Below are positions 47,606 to 57,640 of a stretch of DNA of 64,000 bases, one piece after another. Position 1 is the first letter of the stretch; every line of letters begins with the position of its first letter. A program made the position numbers and the translations under genes. The notes below the pieces were generated by a model. That model had not been told where the DNA came from. It did no database searches and saw nothing but the letters and a program-made list of their open reading frames with translations. Source of the DNA: Lasiodiplodia sp. COLG20 (Eukaryota; Ascomycota; Dothideomycetes; Botryosphaeriales; Botryosphaeriaceae); contig VNWV01000008.1 in NCBI GenBank assembly GCA_009801085.1, forward strand, positions 1,798,001 through 1,862,000, in the 5' to 3' direction.

Positions 47606-48067
47606 ATGGGTTGGTTCGGCCCGTCGCGCTCGCCCTACAGCTCAGGCAACTACTACTCCAAGTCCACCTGGGGACGTCCTGCCAGCACCTATTCGTCGCA
47701 TTCATACTACAAGCGCCGCCCGCGCGACGGCTATATCAACCGCCTGCTGTACAAGCTCAAGCAGCTGTTGCGCGAGCTCTACGACTATGCGCGCCGCCAT
47801 CCCGCCAAGCTGTTCTTCATGGTCATCATGCCTTTGCTGAGCAGTGGCGCCTTACACGGCATCCTGCGACAATTTGGCATCAGCCTGCCGCGCGCCTTGA
47901 ACACTGCTCTCGGCGGTGCTCCGATGGGAGGTGGCTACGGTGCAAGGAGCTACAGCGGCGGATATTACGGTAGCTCTGGCTACGGCCATGACTACGGCAG
48001 AGGCAGCGAGGGCCTGAACCTTGGCAGCTTGATGAGCCTGGCAAGCCTGGCGAAGCACTTCATCTGA
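47606..48067 (+). CDS. Small Tyr/Ser/Gly-rich protein with one hydrophobic segment
   Basis: Single exon, 153 residues from the ATG at 47606; the frame is open upstream to another ATG at 47453, giving 204 residues if that start is used. I prefer 47606 because MGWFGPSRSPYSSGNYYSK looks like a genuine N-terminus, while the upstream part is irregular His/Arg/Thr-rich. A basic stretch (INRLLYKLKQLLRELYDYAR) precedes a hydrophobic segment (LFFMVIMPLLSSGALHGIL), and the end is Gly/Tyr-rich before SLMSLASLAKHF. It may be a membrane-associated protein. I do not recognise a named family. Confidence 0.65.
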   Translation: MGWFGPSRSPYSSGNYYSKSTWGRPASTYSSHSYYKRRPRDGYINRLLYKLKQLLRELYDYARRHPAKLFFMVIMPLLSSGALHGILRQFGISLPRALNTALGGAPMGGGYGARSYSGGYYGSSGYGHDYGRGSEGLNLGSLMSLASLAKHFI

Positions 48068-49414
48068 GCCTTGCCCCCTCGGACAATGAGCCATCCGACT
48101 GCCGGCATGCCAGTGCGCACCCGCAGCGCGCCAGCGGGCCCGCCCGCTGCACGCAATCCGGAGCGTGTTCATTTCCTGGCCGCTCGGGCTCCCCTCGAGC
48201 AGCCGAGGCTTTCTGGAACGTTCGGCCCCCCGCGTGAGGACACATATCATCTGTTTTCAGGAGGGCGGTCGCGTGCCAGAGCCTCATTCCACATGCCACG
48301 GTGGTTGCCAAAAAGAAATGAGCCCTTGCGAAGGATTACGTCCCGGCAATTGCTTCGACTGCCCATGGCTTATTTCTTACTGTGCTGCCCCCTTCTCACG
48401 ACAGCAACTGCAAACGGCGGCGCCAAAGCCGGAATGCAAAGCTAGGCTTCGGTGCAATTGGATCCAAGGGTTCGATGCTCGCTGTGAACGGATGGTCCAA
48501 GCGGAAAGCCATCATGATCAACCTTGCATTGCAAAGACAATAACAAGGCGGCGGCGGCCGATGATATTACGACCTGAAACGAGAGTAACTTCACGAATTG
48601 GATGACGGAGACCCCTTAAGACAAGGTTGAAACAATTAATGACGAGGCACATATTACTTGTAGCTATCTTTCTTGACATAGAATCTTCACCACCTCAGCT
48701 CCAGACGTGCAAGCATTGATTCCCACTTTCTCCCGCCGTCCCACTGCCAGCTTCTAGAATCATTGTAAGTACCCGTCGCGCCAGGCGTCGCCTGTTCAGC
48801 CTGTGCCAGCGGTCACAAGACAAGCCTCCTTTGCAATCAGCCCAGTATTGCGATTGCCCGGCCCGACCACTGACCGGTGACCAGAGACAGAGCCCAAGCG
48901 GAGCGTTGGACCAATCACCAGGCTGACTAAGTCAATTTTGGCAACGGAACTACCGCGGAAGGGTCCAACCAGTGTTTGTGGCCGCGAGCTCATTGGCGTT
49001 GCTCGCTTGTACGATTACCGGCGGCATTTGTCCCCCCCTGGTTACGTGGGCCGACGTCGCATTTGAGGAAGCCAGAACCGCTGGGACCCCGGCCCGAAGC
49101 CACCAACCCCTCTCGCATACTCGTCATTGGAGCGCGGAAGCAGAGTTTTATGCGGGGACCGATTCAGGTACCCGGATCTACACCCAATCCACACCGCTTT
49201 TAAGGATTCTCTCGAGACTCTGCCACAGCAGCGGCGGCTGCGCTTACGAATCGGAGGCTTGGTGGGGCGTTTATATTGGCATATACGGACAGAGCGCAGT
49301 GGGGGGCCAAAGCGCTGCCCGCAATCCACGAGGTTGAAAAACGGCGCAGTCCCTCGTCCCCCTGTCGAGACATCTACTGTTACCCCAACTTCTTGAATCT
49401 TGTCCAGGACCAAA
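48068..49414. other. Intergenic region
   Basis: No gene, repeat or RNA was recognised between the Tyr/Gly-rich gene and the acidic-repeat gene. Confidence 0.5.
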
Positions 49415-51898
49415 ATGCCGCCCAAGCGCCGAGGCATGCGGCGGTTTTTCTGCTGCGGACCCAAGGATGAGGCCGATGCGGACCTCCCAGTCAAGCCGGC
49501 CAAGCAGGTCTCCGAGAAGGCTGACAGATCGGGCGTGACGTCGAGCGGGAAGGCCAAGAAGGAGGAGCAGCAGCAGCAGAAGGGCGAGGAGGAAAAGCGT
49601 GCGATTCCGACAAGCGAGGACGAGGCCACAAAGGACCATTTACCCGCCGAAAAGCCGGATGCTCCCACGACCAAACCGGAAGGGATCACAGAGGAGGAGC
49701 AGCAAGCTGAAACGCCTGTTCCCACCAGTGGAGACGTCGTGAAGGACCATGCACGAGCCGATGCTCCCGCAGCCCTCACTACTGCAGCCGACGGAAAGGA
49801 GGATTTAGTCGCCGCGGGTCCTGCCGTCGACACCACCGAGAACGCCGCCGAAAAGCAGCTAGCTGCCGAGGTCCCTGCGGCCTCGGTCGAGAAGACACAA
49901 GAGCCGCCGGCTGAGCAGCCCACAACTGCGGAGCATCCGGAGGAGCCCGCCATTGCTGTCGACGAGACTGCTGCAGACATCGAGTCGCCTGTCGAGGCCT
50001 TCTTCACTCCGGCCGAGGAAAAACCGGAAGAGCCTGAGCTATCTGTCGACGTCCCGGCCATCCCAGAGAAGTCCGAGTCGCGCGTCAAGACGCCAGTGTC
50101 GCCAACTGCCGAAGACGAAGACTCCCCTGCCGAGCCGACCGCGGATGTTATCCCGGCCCCAGCGGCCTCCGAGCCGGTAGACGACCATCCGCCAACAGAG
50201 GAACCTGTCGTCGTTGCCAAAGAGGAGCCCGTTGTTGTCGCCGAAGAGGAGCCCGTTGTTGTCGCCAAGGAGGAAGCCATTGTTGCTGCCGAGGAGGATG
50301 CCACTGTTACTACCGAAGAGGAGGTCGTCGATATCGCCAAAGAGGAGCCCGCCATTGTCGCCAAAGAGGAGCCAGTCACTGTCGCCGAAGAGGAGCTGGT
50401 CATCGCCAAAGAGGAGGCCGTTGAGGAGACGTCTGAAGTCCAAGCAAGCGTGACGGAAGAGTTTTTGCCGGCCGAAATCTCTCCTGCTGCCGATGAGGCT
50501 CTGTCCGCCCAAGACGACGCTGCCACTATCCAGGCGACGGAGGACTCGACAGCGGAACCCGAGTCTGCCGCAGGCCCTGTCACCAAGACCGACGACAACG
50601 TTGCCGCCGAAGAATCCATTGTTCAATCGCGCGAGGTGGTTCCGGTTGACCCTCCTGTTGTGCTGACCAAGGACGAGGATACGCACTCGGAAACTCACTC
50701 CGGCACGGTCACTGACTCTGAAGATGACGCATCATCGCACACCACGGACACCCCGGAGCCTGGGATTACCAGAGAAGACTCTGTCATTCCCAAGGGCTCG
50801 GACCAGAAGGTTTCGATGCCCCGGCTGTTCCCCAACAACAGACAGGGCAACATCCTTCAGAGGGTCATCGAGTCTTACATCATCAACGGAAGGTCCGACT
50901 GGAAGATCCTCCAGAAGTATCTCCCCAAGCCGACTGCGAACGGGGATGATTCCGCTGCCAGGTTGACCAAGGTCATCATGACGCGCATGCTCGAGAATTG
51001 CCTGAGCGAAGCTGAATTGACTGAAAGCCGCGTTTTCCTGCCCATCCTGCGCGAGCAGTTGGCTCACTTCTACTGGGATGACCACAAGGACAAGCAGGCC
51101 ATCAGGCTCTGGAGAAAGGTTCTCGGCGACTCGGCCAACGGCGACAGCGACAAGTTTGTCTACAGGGCGAGGACGAATGCCACAAGATCACTCTGCAACA
51201 TCTACTTTACCAAGGCTCTGGAGGCTCACATCGCCGGCGAGGACCCCTCGAAGCACGCAAAGAAGCTTGAGGAGGCGGCCGGGAGGGGCGCGGACTCCGT
51301 CACGACCATGTGGTGGGATGCCCACTGTTCATCATTAATGCTTACGGCTTGGCACCAGATGCACGACGAAGACTCTTACAGGGCATTGGAGAACTTCAGA
51401 TTCAACGCCAAGTGCGCCATCGGAAAGCTGGAGGCCAGGGACCGCTCCAATGCTGAGAGCGGGTTCCTTCTCCTGGCCGAGACGCTCATGACGGCCGCCG
51501 ACAACTGGGGGGGCCACGTGGAGGGCGACGAGAACGCGACGAGAGCCATGTCGCTGTTCCTCCAGCACCACTACGCTCTTGGTCTCGAGAACGACGACGG
51601 CGACAACAGCTCTGTCACCAAGGCGCACACGTACGGCGCATGCGAGACGTGCGACAACGAGCTCTCCTGGGGCCACTTCCAAACCTGCAGGTACTGCAAG
51701 GTCGACCTTTGCGATTCCTGCCACAAGTCTCTGGAAGAGACGACGCTGCGGGTCCGCGTTTGCAGTCCGATTCACGACTTCTTCCGGACGAGCGGCCCCG
51801 CCCCGCATGAGATCCCTAGGGACCACGTTCTCCTCGACGGCGAACAGGTTCACTACAAGACGTGGATCGCCATGCTGAAGGATGAGTGGGCGCTTTGA
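49415..51898 (+). CDS. Acidic-repeat protein with C-terminal helical and ZZ-like zinc module
   Basis: Single exon, 827 residues. The start MPPKRRGMRRFFCCGPKDEA gives a basic N-terminus with a Cys pair that could be acylated. Residues about 40-440 are low complexity, rich in Glu, Ala, Pro and Val. Within them, residues 263-340 are a run of 8-9-residue repeats of the type VVVAKEEP. The C-terminal 350 residues are well structured: helices from NNRQGNILQRVIESYIINGR through LARHFYWDD-type REQLAHFYWDDHKDKQAIRL and AESGFLLLAETLMTAAD. A Cys-rich module with paired Cys follows (GACETCDNELSWGHFQTCRY, CKVDLCDSCHK), resembling a ZZ zinc finger, then a Cys-His pair in VCSPIHDFF. I associate this end with large fungal NACHT/TPR proteins, but here no NTPase domain is present. 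Function unknown. Confidence 0.8.
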   Translation: MPPKRRGMRRFFCCGPKDEADADLPVKPAKQVSEKADRSGVTSSGKAKKEEQQQQKGEEEKRAIPTSEDEATKDHLPAEKPDAPTTKPEGITEEEQQAETPVPTSGDVVKDHARADAPAALTTAADGKEDLVAAGPAVDTTENAAEKQLAAEVPAASVEKTQEPPAEQPTTAEHPEEPAIAVDETAADIESPVEAFFTPAEEKPEEPELSVDVPAIPEKSESRVKTPVSPTAEDEDSPAEPTADVIPAPAASEPVDDHPPTEEPVVVAKEEPVVVAEEEPVVVAKEEAIVAAEEDATVTTEEEVVDIAKEEPAIVAKEEPVTVAEEELVIAKEEAVEETSEVQASVTEEFLPAEISPAADEALSAQDDAATIQATEDSTAEPESAAGPVTKTDDNVAAEESIVQSREVVPVDPPVVLTKDEDTHSETHSGTVTDSEDDASSHTTDTPEPGITREDSVIPKGSDQKVSMPRLFPNNRQGNILQRVIESYIINGRSDWKILQKYLPKPTANGDDSAARLTKVIMTRMLENCLSEAELTESRVFLPILREQLAHFYWDDHKDKQAIRLWRKVLGDSANGDSDKFVYRARTNATRSLCNIYFTKALEAHIAGEDPSKHAKKLEEAAGRGADSVTTMWWDAHCSSLMLTAWHQMHDEDSYRALENFRFNAKCAIGKLEARDRSNAESGFLLLAETLMTAADNWGGHVEGDENATRAMSLFLQHHYALGLENDDGDNSSVTKAHTYGACETCDNELSWGHFQTCRYCKVDLCDSCHKSLEETTLRVRVCSPIHDFFRTSGPAPHEIPRDHVLLDGEQVHYKTWIAMLKDEWAL
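50203..50432 (+). repeat. Tandem coding repeat (VVVAKEEP-like)
   Basis: About nine imperfect copies of a 24-27 base unit (GTTGTCGCCAAAGAGGAGCC form) encode alternating Ala-Lys/Glu-Glu-Glu blocks inside the acidic-repeat protein. It likely varies in copy number by slippage. Confidence 0.8.
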
Positions 51899-53096
51899 TT
51901 TAGATGTGCTCAGGCCATCCATCTCTCTCCTCAATTCCTGTCGATCTCGATCCTCTCTCTCTTTTTTTTCGGCATATCCGGCGCTGGACATCTCCACGCT
52001 GGAATGCCCTACTTAGCGAATTCCCCCGGGCGGATCAGCCTCATTCGAAATTTGATTCGCACTCGAAAGACTCCGACTGAAGATTGGAGTTGTTGTTGTA
52101 CCTGGACTCAGAAGGTCCCGCCATGTTAATACATGTATTTGTACGAGAATACTGTAAATCCGTTTATGGACGAAATTACCGAATCTACGCGCATTGTGCC
52201 TCCTCCGCCGGGTGTTATTTTATATTGGGACTTGTATGTTGTTTGACCGGGGTGAGGCTAACGCTGCAGGCTTCTGTGTTGTTACCGAGTTTAATGGGCA
52301 TTTGAGGATTGGGGGCAATTCAGTTCTCAACAGCGCTCGAAAATATTGTATATAATAATGAAGGGGCCGCAGGTGGGGCGCGCGGCTAGTATATCGGAGG
52401 CGCTGATCACATATATATCTACATGGACCATCATCTAAAGCGCAAAGTAAAAAAAGAATCAAAGAAATTCCGAAACGCCACCTTTTCATCCGGACCGAGA
52501 TAGATCTTCCACCAAACGCCGAAATGCTCGCACCAACCAACGCCACAGTGGGTTGCAGAAGATTTGAGCTCACGAGGGACTCTGAACTCTTCTCAGCAAG
52601 CAAACGTCTGGACGTATTTGTACATGTAGTTGGCAAACCAGCATTTACGCCCGGACTTCGGATTCACCAGCCCATGCAAGTGGATGCTGTGTTCCCCAGA
52701 AAGGTTTAAGAAAGCCAGTTTTCGCCTGCCAGCCCGCCGTGAACGCCTCTGAACACCACCCTTCATCCTTCGTCATCGTTTTGTGAACCGAGCACGCTCC
52801 CAACGCCGGTACTACGCCCCGTCCGAGCCGTCATCGGGCCACTTTTGCGCAACGTCGCTCAGCAACATGCACCCGCCGTGAAAGAACCACCGCAGCCTGT
52901 ATGTATGTACAAGGGGGGGAGAAAAAGGGCAATGAACAATCCAAAAGAGCTTCCCGGCAGCTCTCACTTTCCCAGCGCGCTCGATAGGATAACGCACGCG
53001 CATCGCGGCATCGACACTCAACCACGACGTACCATCTCTCAGTTTTTTTTTCTTCTTTTCTTCGGAGATGGGAAACGACGGTGGTAGGTCGTAGGA
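51899..53096. other. Intergenic region with possible foldback trace
   Basis: Convergent spacer, AT-rich in the middle (52200-52400). Around 52598-52620, AGCAAACGTC followed by TGGACG resembles the 23239 foldback copy. No gene was recognised. Confidence 0.5.
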
Positions 53097-53720
53097 TCAA
53101 GGTAACGCTGTACGGCGACGCCGCGACGTGCCGTGTAGGTGGCTTCGGCGGTGTGGCCGGTGGTGACGAGTTACGAGGGTGCGGTTAGGAAAGAGGATTT
53201 TGGGAGAGGAAGGCCCTGCGAGGCTACTGATGCTGCCGAGGCTGCTGATGCTGCTGATGCTGCTGCTCCTGGAGGCGTTGCTGTTGTTGCTACTGAAGAG
53301 CGAACTGGGGCATGCGTGATAGTGTTGCTCTTGCTGGCGCTGTTGCGACTGCGGGTGTGGTGGTGGAGGAGTGCGGTTGGACTTGAGAATGACGGTCGGG
53401 ATCGGGAGGGGCGAGGGGAAGAGTTGGGATTCAACCGGAATCCGGGCCTTCTCTTCCTCCTCTTCGCTGAAGGACTCGTCCTGGCTGGAATCCGACTCTT
53501 CTTCTGCCATCCGGATTTCGTCTCGGAAGGAATCGGCTGAGCGATATTCGGGGAAGAATTGGCTCAAAAGGTGCTCTGGAGGCGGCGTGTCGCAGCCGGG
53601 GAGTCCCAGGAAGGACCAGGTCTTGTGTGGTCTGGTGGGCAGCGGCGAAGCCCGGGGGGTGCTTGCGACGGCGACCAGCATATCACCGCGGCGTTTGGGA
53701 AAGGAGCAGAAGGGCATCAT
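53097..53720 (-). CDS. Ser/His/Glu-rich hypothetical protein
   Basis: Single exon, 207 residues, start MMPFCSFPKRRGDML. The N-terminal 60 residues are moderately complex, with HKTWSFLGLPGCDTPPPEHL and LSQFFPEYRSADSFRDEIR, and look conserved. They are followed by an acidic Ser/Glu stretch, a Pro/Gln/His region, a Ser/Asn run and an Arg/His-rich tail. No domain is recognised. The conserved-looking first part and clean ATG favour a real gene, but low complexity over the rest leaves doubt. Confidence 0.5.
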   Translation of the reverse strand: MMPFCSFPKRRGDMLVAVASTPRASPLPTRPHKTWSFLGLPGCDTPPPEHLLSQFFPEYRSADSFRDEIRMAEEESDSSQDESFSEEEEEKARIPVESQLFPSPLPIPTVILKSNRTPPPPHPQSQQRQQEQHYHACPSSLFSSNNSNASRSSSISSISSLGSISSLAGPSSPKILFPNRTLVTRHHRPHRRSHLHGTSRRRRTALP

Positions 53721-54432
53721 GAAGAGAAGGGGGGCGGGTTGGTGGCGAAGAAACGGGGATGCATCCTTCTTAAACGGATGCGAGCTGTGGAGAAGATATG
53801 AAGTGTCGCGGTGGGGCGGCCAGAGCTCTTCTTACATTGTTCAAAGTACGGGAAGCCGAGTACAATTTTCGTGGGGATGTAGGGCTGATTGAGGCAGCGG
53901 TTTCAACCCCCGGGCGCACGGCGACGCCGTTGATCAAAGAGGCAGCCGTTAGGCTCGTTTTGAAACGTTTTGCGTGCGTTCGTAGTCTATTCTCGCACAT
54001 GGACTGTTTTGGCTCGGTCGCGGGACTGCCTCGCCAGCTCGAAACGCAAATGGACGGATTCATCTCTTGTCTTAGGCGGAATTGCGGTTTCAAAACAGCC
54101 GCCTGTGTTATGCCGAAGCATGGAGGCTCTGGTGGCCGAGGCGCACGTCGTCTAGACTTGCCGTCGTCTTCTGAAACGGCCGCTTCAGAGGTTAAATATA
54201 TCTCTCGCATGACGCCATACCCAACGCGTGAATGAAGGTGCTCTGACATGAAGAATGCCGCAAATGGCAAAGGGCAGATGCAGCAGCTTTGGGACCGGGT
54301 TGAGCACGTGAGGGCGTATCCTGCATGGGGAATAACGCCGTGGAGATAGAGCGGAGGTGCTCGGCGGATTGAAGTGGGGTTCCAACTGATATTACGCTAA
54401 ATTCTCAGTATCTGGGGTATGGTCGAAAAGCA
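53721..54432. other. Intergenic region
   Basis: Opposed frames of about 145-166 codons (53770-54270) do not resemble known proteins. A near-palindrome TCTGAAACGGCCGCTTCAGA lies at 54169-54188. Confidence 0.4.
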
Positions 54433-55569
54433 TCAGTCGCCACCTCTGGAATAGTGCGCGCTGCCGCCTGTCAACTGGATCTCTGACGACGTCTTCGACT
54501 CGGCGCGACGGCCATCCTTGCAGCTTCCCGCCTCGTCGTCTTCGGGCGCGGCGCTGGCGCTGGAGTCGACGTAGACCTCGGTCGTCTTCATGATGTTGAT
54601 GTCGTTCAGTTCCCAGGCGCTGGCGCTGCGGTCGCCCCTGCCGACGTTGGAAAAGGTGGTCGCATGCTCCGAGTTGCCGACGCGCGTCTTGGTGGTGCCG
54701 CGGAACGTGTCGCCGTGCGAGGTGCCAGGGGCGCCGGAGCGGAAGTTGGGGTCGTTGTCGTAGGAGCTGCCCGAGTGGCCCTGGATGGCGCGCAGCAGGG
54801 TGTTGAGCACGCTGAACTCGAGGCCGAGCTTGACGCTGTAGACAAAGGCCTTGAAGGTCGTCTGCAGCTTGTACTGGTTGGCCAGCTCGATGGCGATCAG
54901 CGCCACATCGAGCAGGATGACGATGATGTTGACGCAGATGAGGTTGCGGCGCACGGCGGTGATGCGCTTGCCCTGGGCCGCGTTCGTCGGCCGCAGAATC
55001 TTCCACGTCTCGTAGATGTACAGGCCTGAGATGATGCACTCCTGCAGCGCGAAGGCAAGCAGCTCGGCCTTCTCGTACGCCGAGTATATGCTGGCCATCC
55101 GGACGGAGCCTTCGGCTGAGAAGGCCAGCCCCGTCGTCGCACCGTGGAAGGCGCAGCCGTTGAAAATGATCATGTAGAGCACCCAGCGCAGCTTGCGGTG
55201 GTCGTGCACGACCAGATTGAGTCGCGAGTACAGCGCCAGCGACTGCCCCGTGACCATGGGGACCCAGCCCACGATGACAAAGGCCAGCCCGATGTAGTTC
55301 ATGTGGGGGACGTCCGTCACGAAGAACTTGAGGGTGAAGCCGAGGCAGTATATGGGTATGCCGGATGCCGCCACCAGCACGCTCCAGAAGTAGAGGCCGC
55401 TGTAGCGCTTGAAGGTGATCAGAACCAGGACGACGAGCTCGGCAGCGTTGAAGAAAGCGATGGCCAGGAAGGCGATCATGATCAGCGACAGGGCGAACGT
55501 CGTCTGGGCGGCGTCGCCCGTCTTGCTCTGCGTGTTGGTCGCCGCATTGGACGATGGGCCGGTCGACAT
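54433..55569 (-). CDS. Seven-helix fungal membrane protein (DUF7703-like)
   Basis: Single exon, 378 residues from the ATG at 55569, with about 240 residues of membrane core and a hydrophilic tail. Helices include FALSLIMIAFLAIAFFNAAE, YFWSVLVAASGIPIYCLGFT, MNYIGLAFVIVGWVPMVTG, WVLYMIIFNGCAFHGATTG and LICVNIIVILLDVALIAIEL. The pattern of seven segments, SLALYSRLNLV after helix 3 and YIYETWKILRP before helix 6 fits a fungal integral-membrane family I know as DUF7703, related to rhodopsin-type proteins. The C-terminal tail is Ser/Asp/Thr-rich. The role is unknown. The choice of 55569 rather than an upstream in-frame ATG (55872) excludes an irregular 101-residue extension. Confidence 0.8.
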   Translation of the reverse strand: MSTGPSSNAATNTQSKTGDAAQTTFALSLIMIAFLAIAFFNAAELVVLVLITFKRYSGLYFWSVLVAASGIPIYCLGFTLKFFVTDVPHMNYIGLAFVIVGWVPMVTGQSLALYSRLNLVVHDHRKLRWVLYMIIFNGCAFHGATTGLAFSAEGSVRMASIYSAYEKAELLAFALQECIISGLYIYETWKILRPTNAAQGKRITAVRRNLICVNIIVILLDVALIAIELANQYKLQTTFKAFVYSVKLGLEFSVLNTLLRAIQGHSGSSYDNDPNFRSGAPGTSHGDTFRGTTKTRVGNSEHATTFSNVGRGDRSASAWELNDINIMKTTEVYVDSSASAAPEDDEAGSCKDGRRAESKTSSEIQLTGGSAHYSRGGD

Positions 55570-57640
55570 GGCGAAGCGAAGCAAAAGAGAGGGTGGATGG
55601 GCAGCTGACCATGGCAGCGGCTGCATGTATATATGCCTGTTGGAGGCCTCGTCCCAGGGATCGATACTTGGCCATGCAGAGAGCCGCAAGGCAGGGCGGC
55701 GATTAACTGCGTATGCGATCTGCAGGGCCCAGGTACCGCAATACATCCTCATGGGGTGTGTACGGGGAAACTCGTCATCCCGCGCGGCCCGATGACAAAG
55801 TCCATTTGCGGGGTTCCTTAACAACCGGCACATCAATCCGGGGGATGTGCACCGTGTCGATCCCCCGGACAACTACCCGCAAGCACCGCGCAGTGTCCCA
55901 CAGCACTGCGTCTGCCCAACGACGCCTCGGATCTTCCAGCATGGCGGCTCTTCGTTCCCTATCAGTCAATGACGGCAGTTGAGCCACAGCGGTGGCAAGC
56001 GGGAGACGCCCAGCTCGGCGAGGGCGAAGGATTCCGGGGCTATACTGTCGGGCCGACTGCGACTACAGCTTCTAAACTTTACCATTCGGGAATGCTTACC
56101 TGCACGAATCAACTTGGTTCCGCCATCGAGAAGGCCCTGCCAATCTTCAGGGGCCGCCACAGGACCAGCCCACGAACCGTTGCCGTCGTAAGCGAATGAT
56201 CCGCACAACTAATGATGCGTCCGCATTCGGCTCCACATCTCATACTGCGTCAAGGGAAAGCACCCTTCATCATTGGCCCCCTGATTGCCACAGCCAACTG
56301 AGCGGTTTGCATCGGTCCCGAGCTGCATACCTTCGGCGAATTCGATCCGACTATGACGAGTGCGTCCAAGCATGCTGGCCTCAGATTAGATAGCATTTAT
56401 GTTCCTCCGATTGGCAGTGAATAGGGGTTTCAACTTGATCCTCGCCCAACACCAAAGTGTATTGCAGCCATGCATACATGATGTTTTTTTTTTCTTGTTC
56501 TTTCTTGCTGCCTACCTTTTTCCCCCCTTGCCTTTCCTCTTACTTTCCTTCCTGTTGCTCTCTTTTTTTTTTTAAAAAAAAAAGTCCATGTTTGGTGGTG
56601 AGTTTCAACTCTTCCTGTTGTAGGTTGTTGAGCCTCGCGAACTGGATTTTGCGTTGCTGCGGATTCCTGTCAACGGCCCGCCCAACGTCCGGCAAGCGGC
56701 GCCGTTGAGTGGCTTTGTTATGCAGAACGACCTATCGGGCAAAGGGAGCCTGACTCAACTCCGGCCATGGCGTTCCAGCGGCGTCCGCCAAGAAGGCACG
56801 ACCTATGGCGATCCAGGAACAACAAAAGAAGCGTACAGTCTTCTTCACTCAACGAGCGAGGTTGAATGAGGCGAGTCGAAGGCATTCTCTCTTCCCACCG
56901 GAAGAGCGCAACCGTGCTTGGTTGACAATCCTTTTTGGCACCAGTGCAGCCTTCCAGCATCGTTTCGCATCCCCTGGCACCAACGCTTGCACTTCCACGC
57001 CTTTCGCCCGAGTACTCAAAGCCAAGACCTCCATCCCCCGAAGCTGTAATCGAGAATTTAAAGGCCAAGACGAAATGGAGACGGCCCTGACAAGATGGCA
57101 CTCTCAGTGGGGGCACGTAGGGCTTGGATCTTCTGCAACCAACTGTGGCGTCGCAAGCGTGGTCATCCGTATTCGTGGTTCCAGTTCCACTACGCCTTGA
57201 GAGTCATTTACACTGGCTGGGTCTTCCATTTCGGAGGTAGACGGGTGTATCGACTTTCTGTTTGAGCGTCTGTCCAATTGCCACGACTCATCCCAGTGCT
57301 ACACCCCCAGCAAAGGCGGGAGGAGAAGAGAGAAACAACTTTCAAGCGGCCACTTACGCGCTCAACAATCCTGGACTGTCCACACTCTTGCGAGGGTAGA
57401 TTGGCAGAGGCAACACTCACGAGAACACCGAAGGGGTCTGCTCGTCGGGGATGAAACAACCTGAACACCAGGGTAAAAAGTTGATGCACCAACCCGATCG
57501 GTCAGGAAGCTGCTGAATCGCTTTTCCGTTATAACCCTGCAGAATCTCTTGAAACGCTCTCCCTGCATCTTTTTATTCCCTTCTGATTCACCCTGGCTTT
57601 CCCGGGCCTGTTCATCGTAACCCTCCTACAACAGTCACCG
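55570..57640. other. Gene-poor region with pyrimidine tract
   Basis: No convincing gene in 2 kb. From 56484 to 56573 the plus strand is almost pure pyrimidine, ending in T11 directly followed by A10 (56563-56583). A 131-codon plus frame (56805-57200) is unrecognised. Confidence 0.5.
56484..56583. repeat. Polypyrimidine tract ending in T11A10
   Basis: T10 at 56484-56493, then mixed C/T sequence, then T11 at 56563-56573 joined directly to A10 at 56574-56583. The last part can fold back on itself. Confidence 0.85.

Noticed and set aside
49042..50619. 525-codon minus frame rich in Ser/Thr/Val
   Set aside because: It is the antisense shadow of the acidic repeat gene; its low complexity mirrors the GAG/GCC codon runs, and no mucin or wall-protein signal peptide is present.
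54392..55675. 427-codon minus frame rich in Arg/His/Ala
   Set aside because: Same strand as the seven-helix protein but another frame; GC-rich third positions open it, and the true frame has membrane helices.
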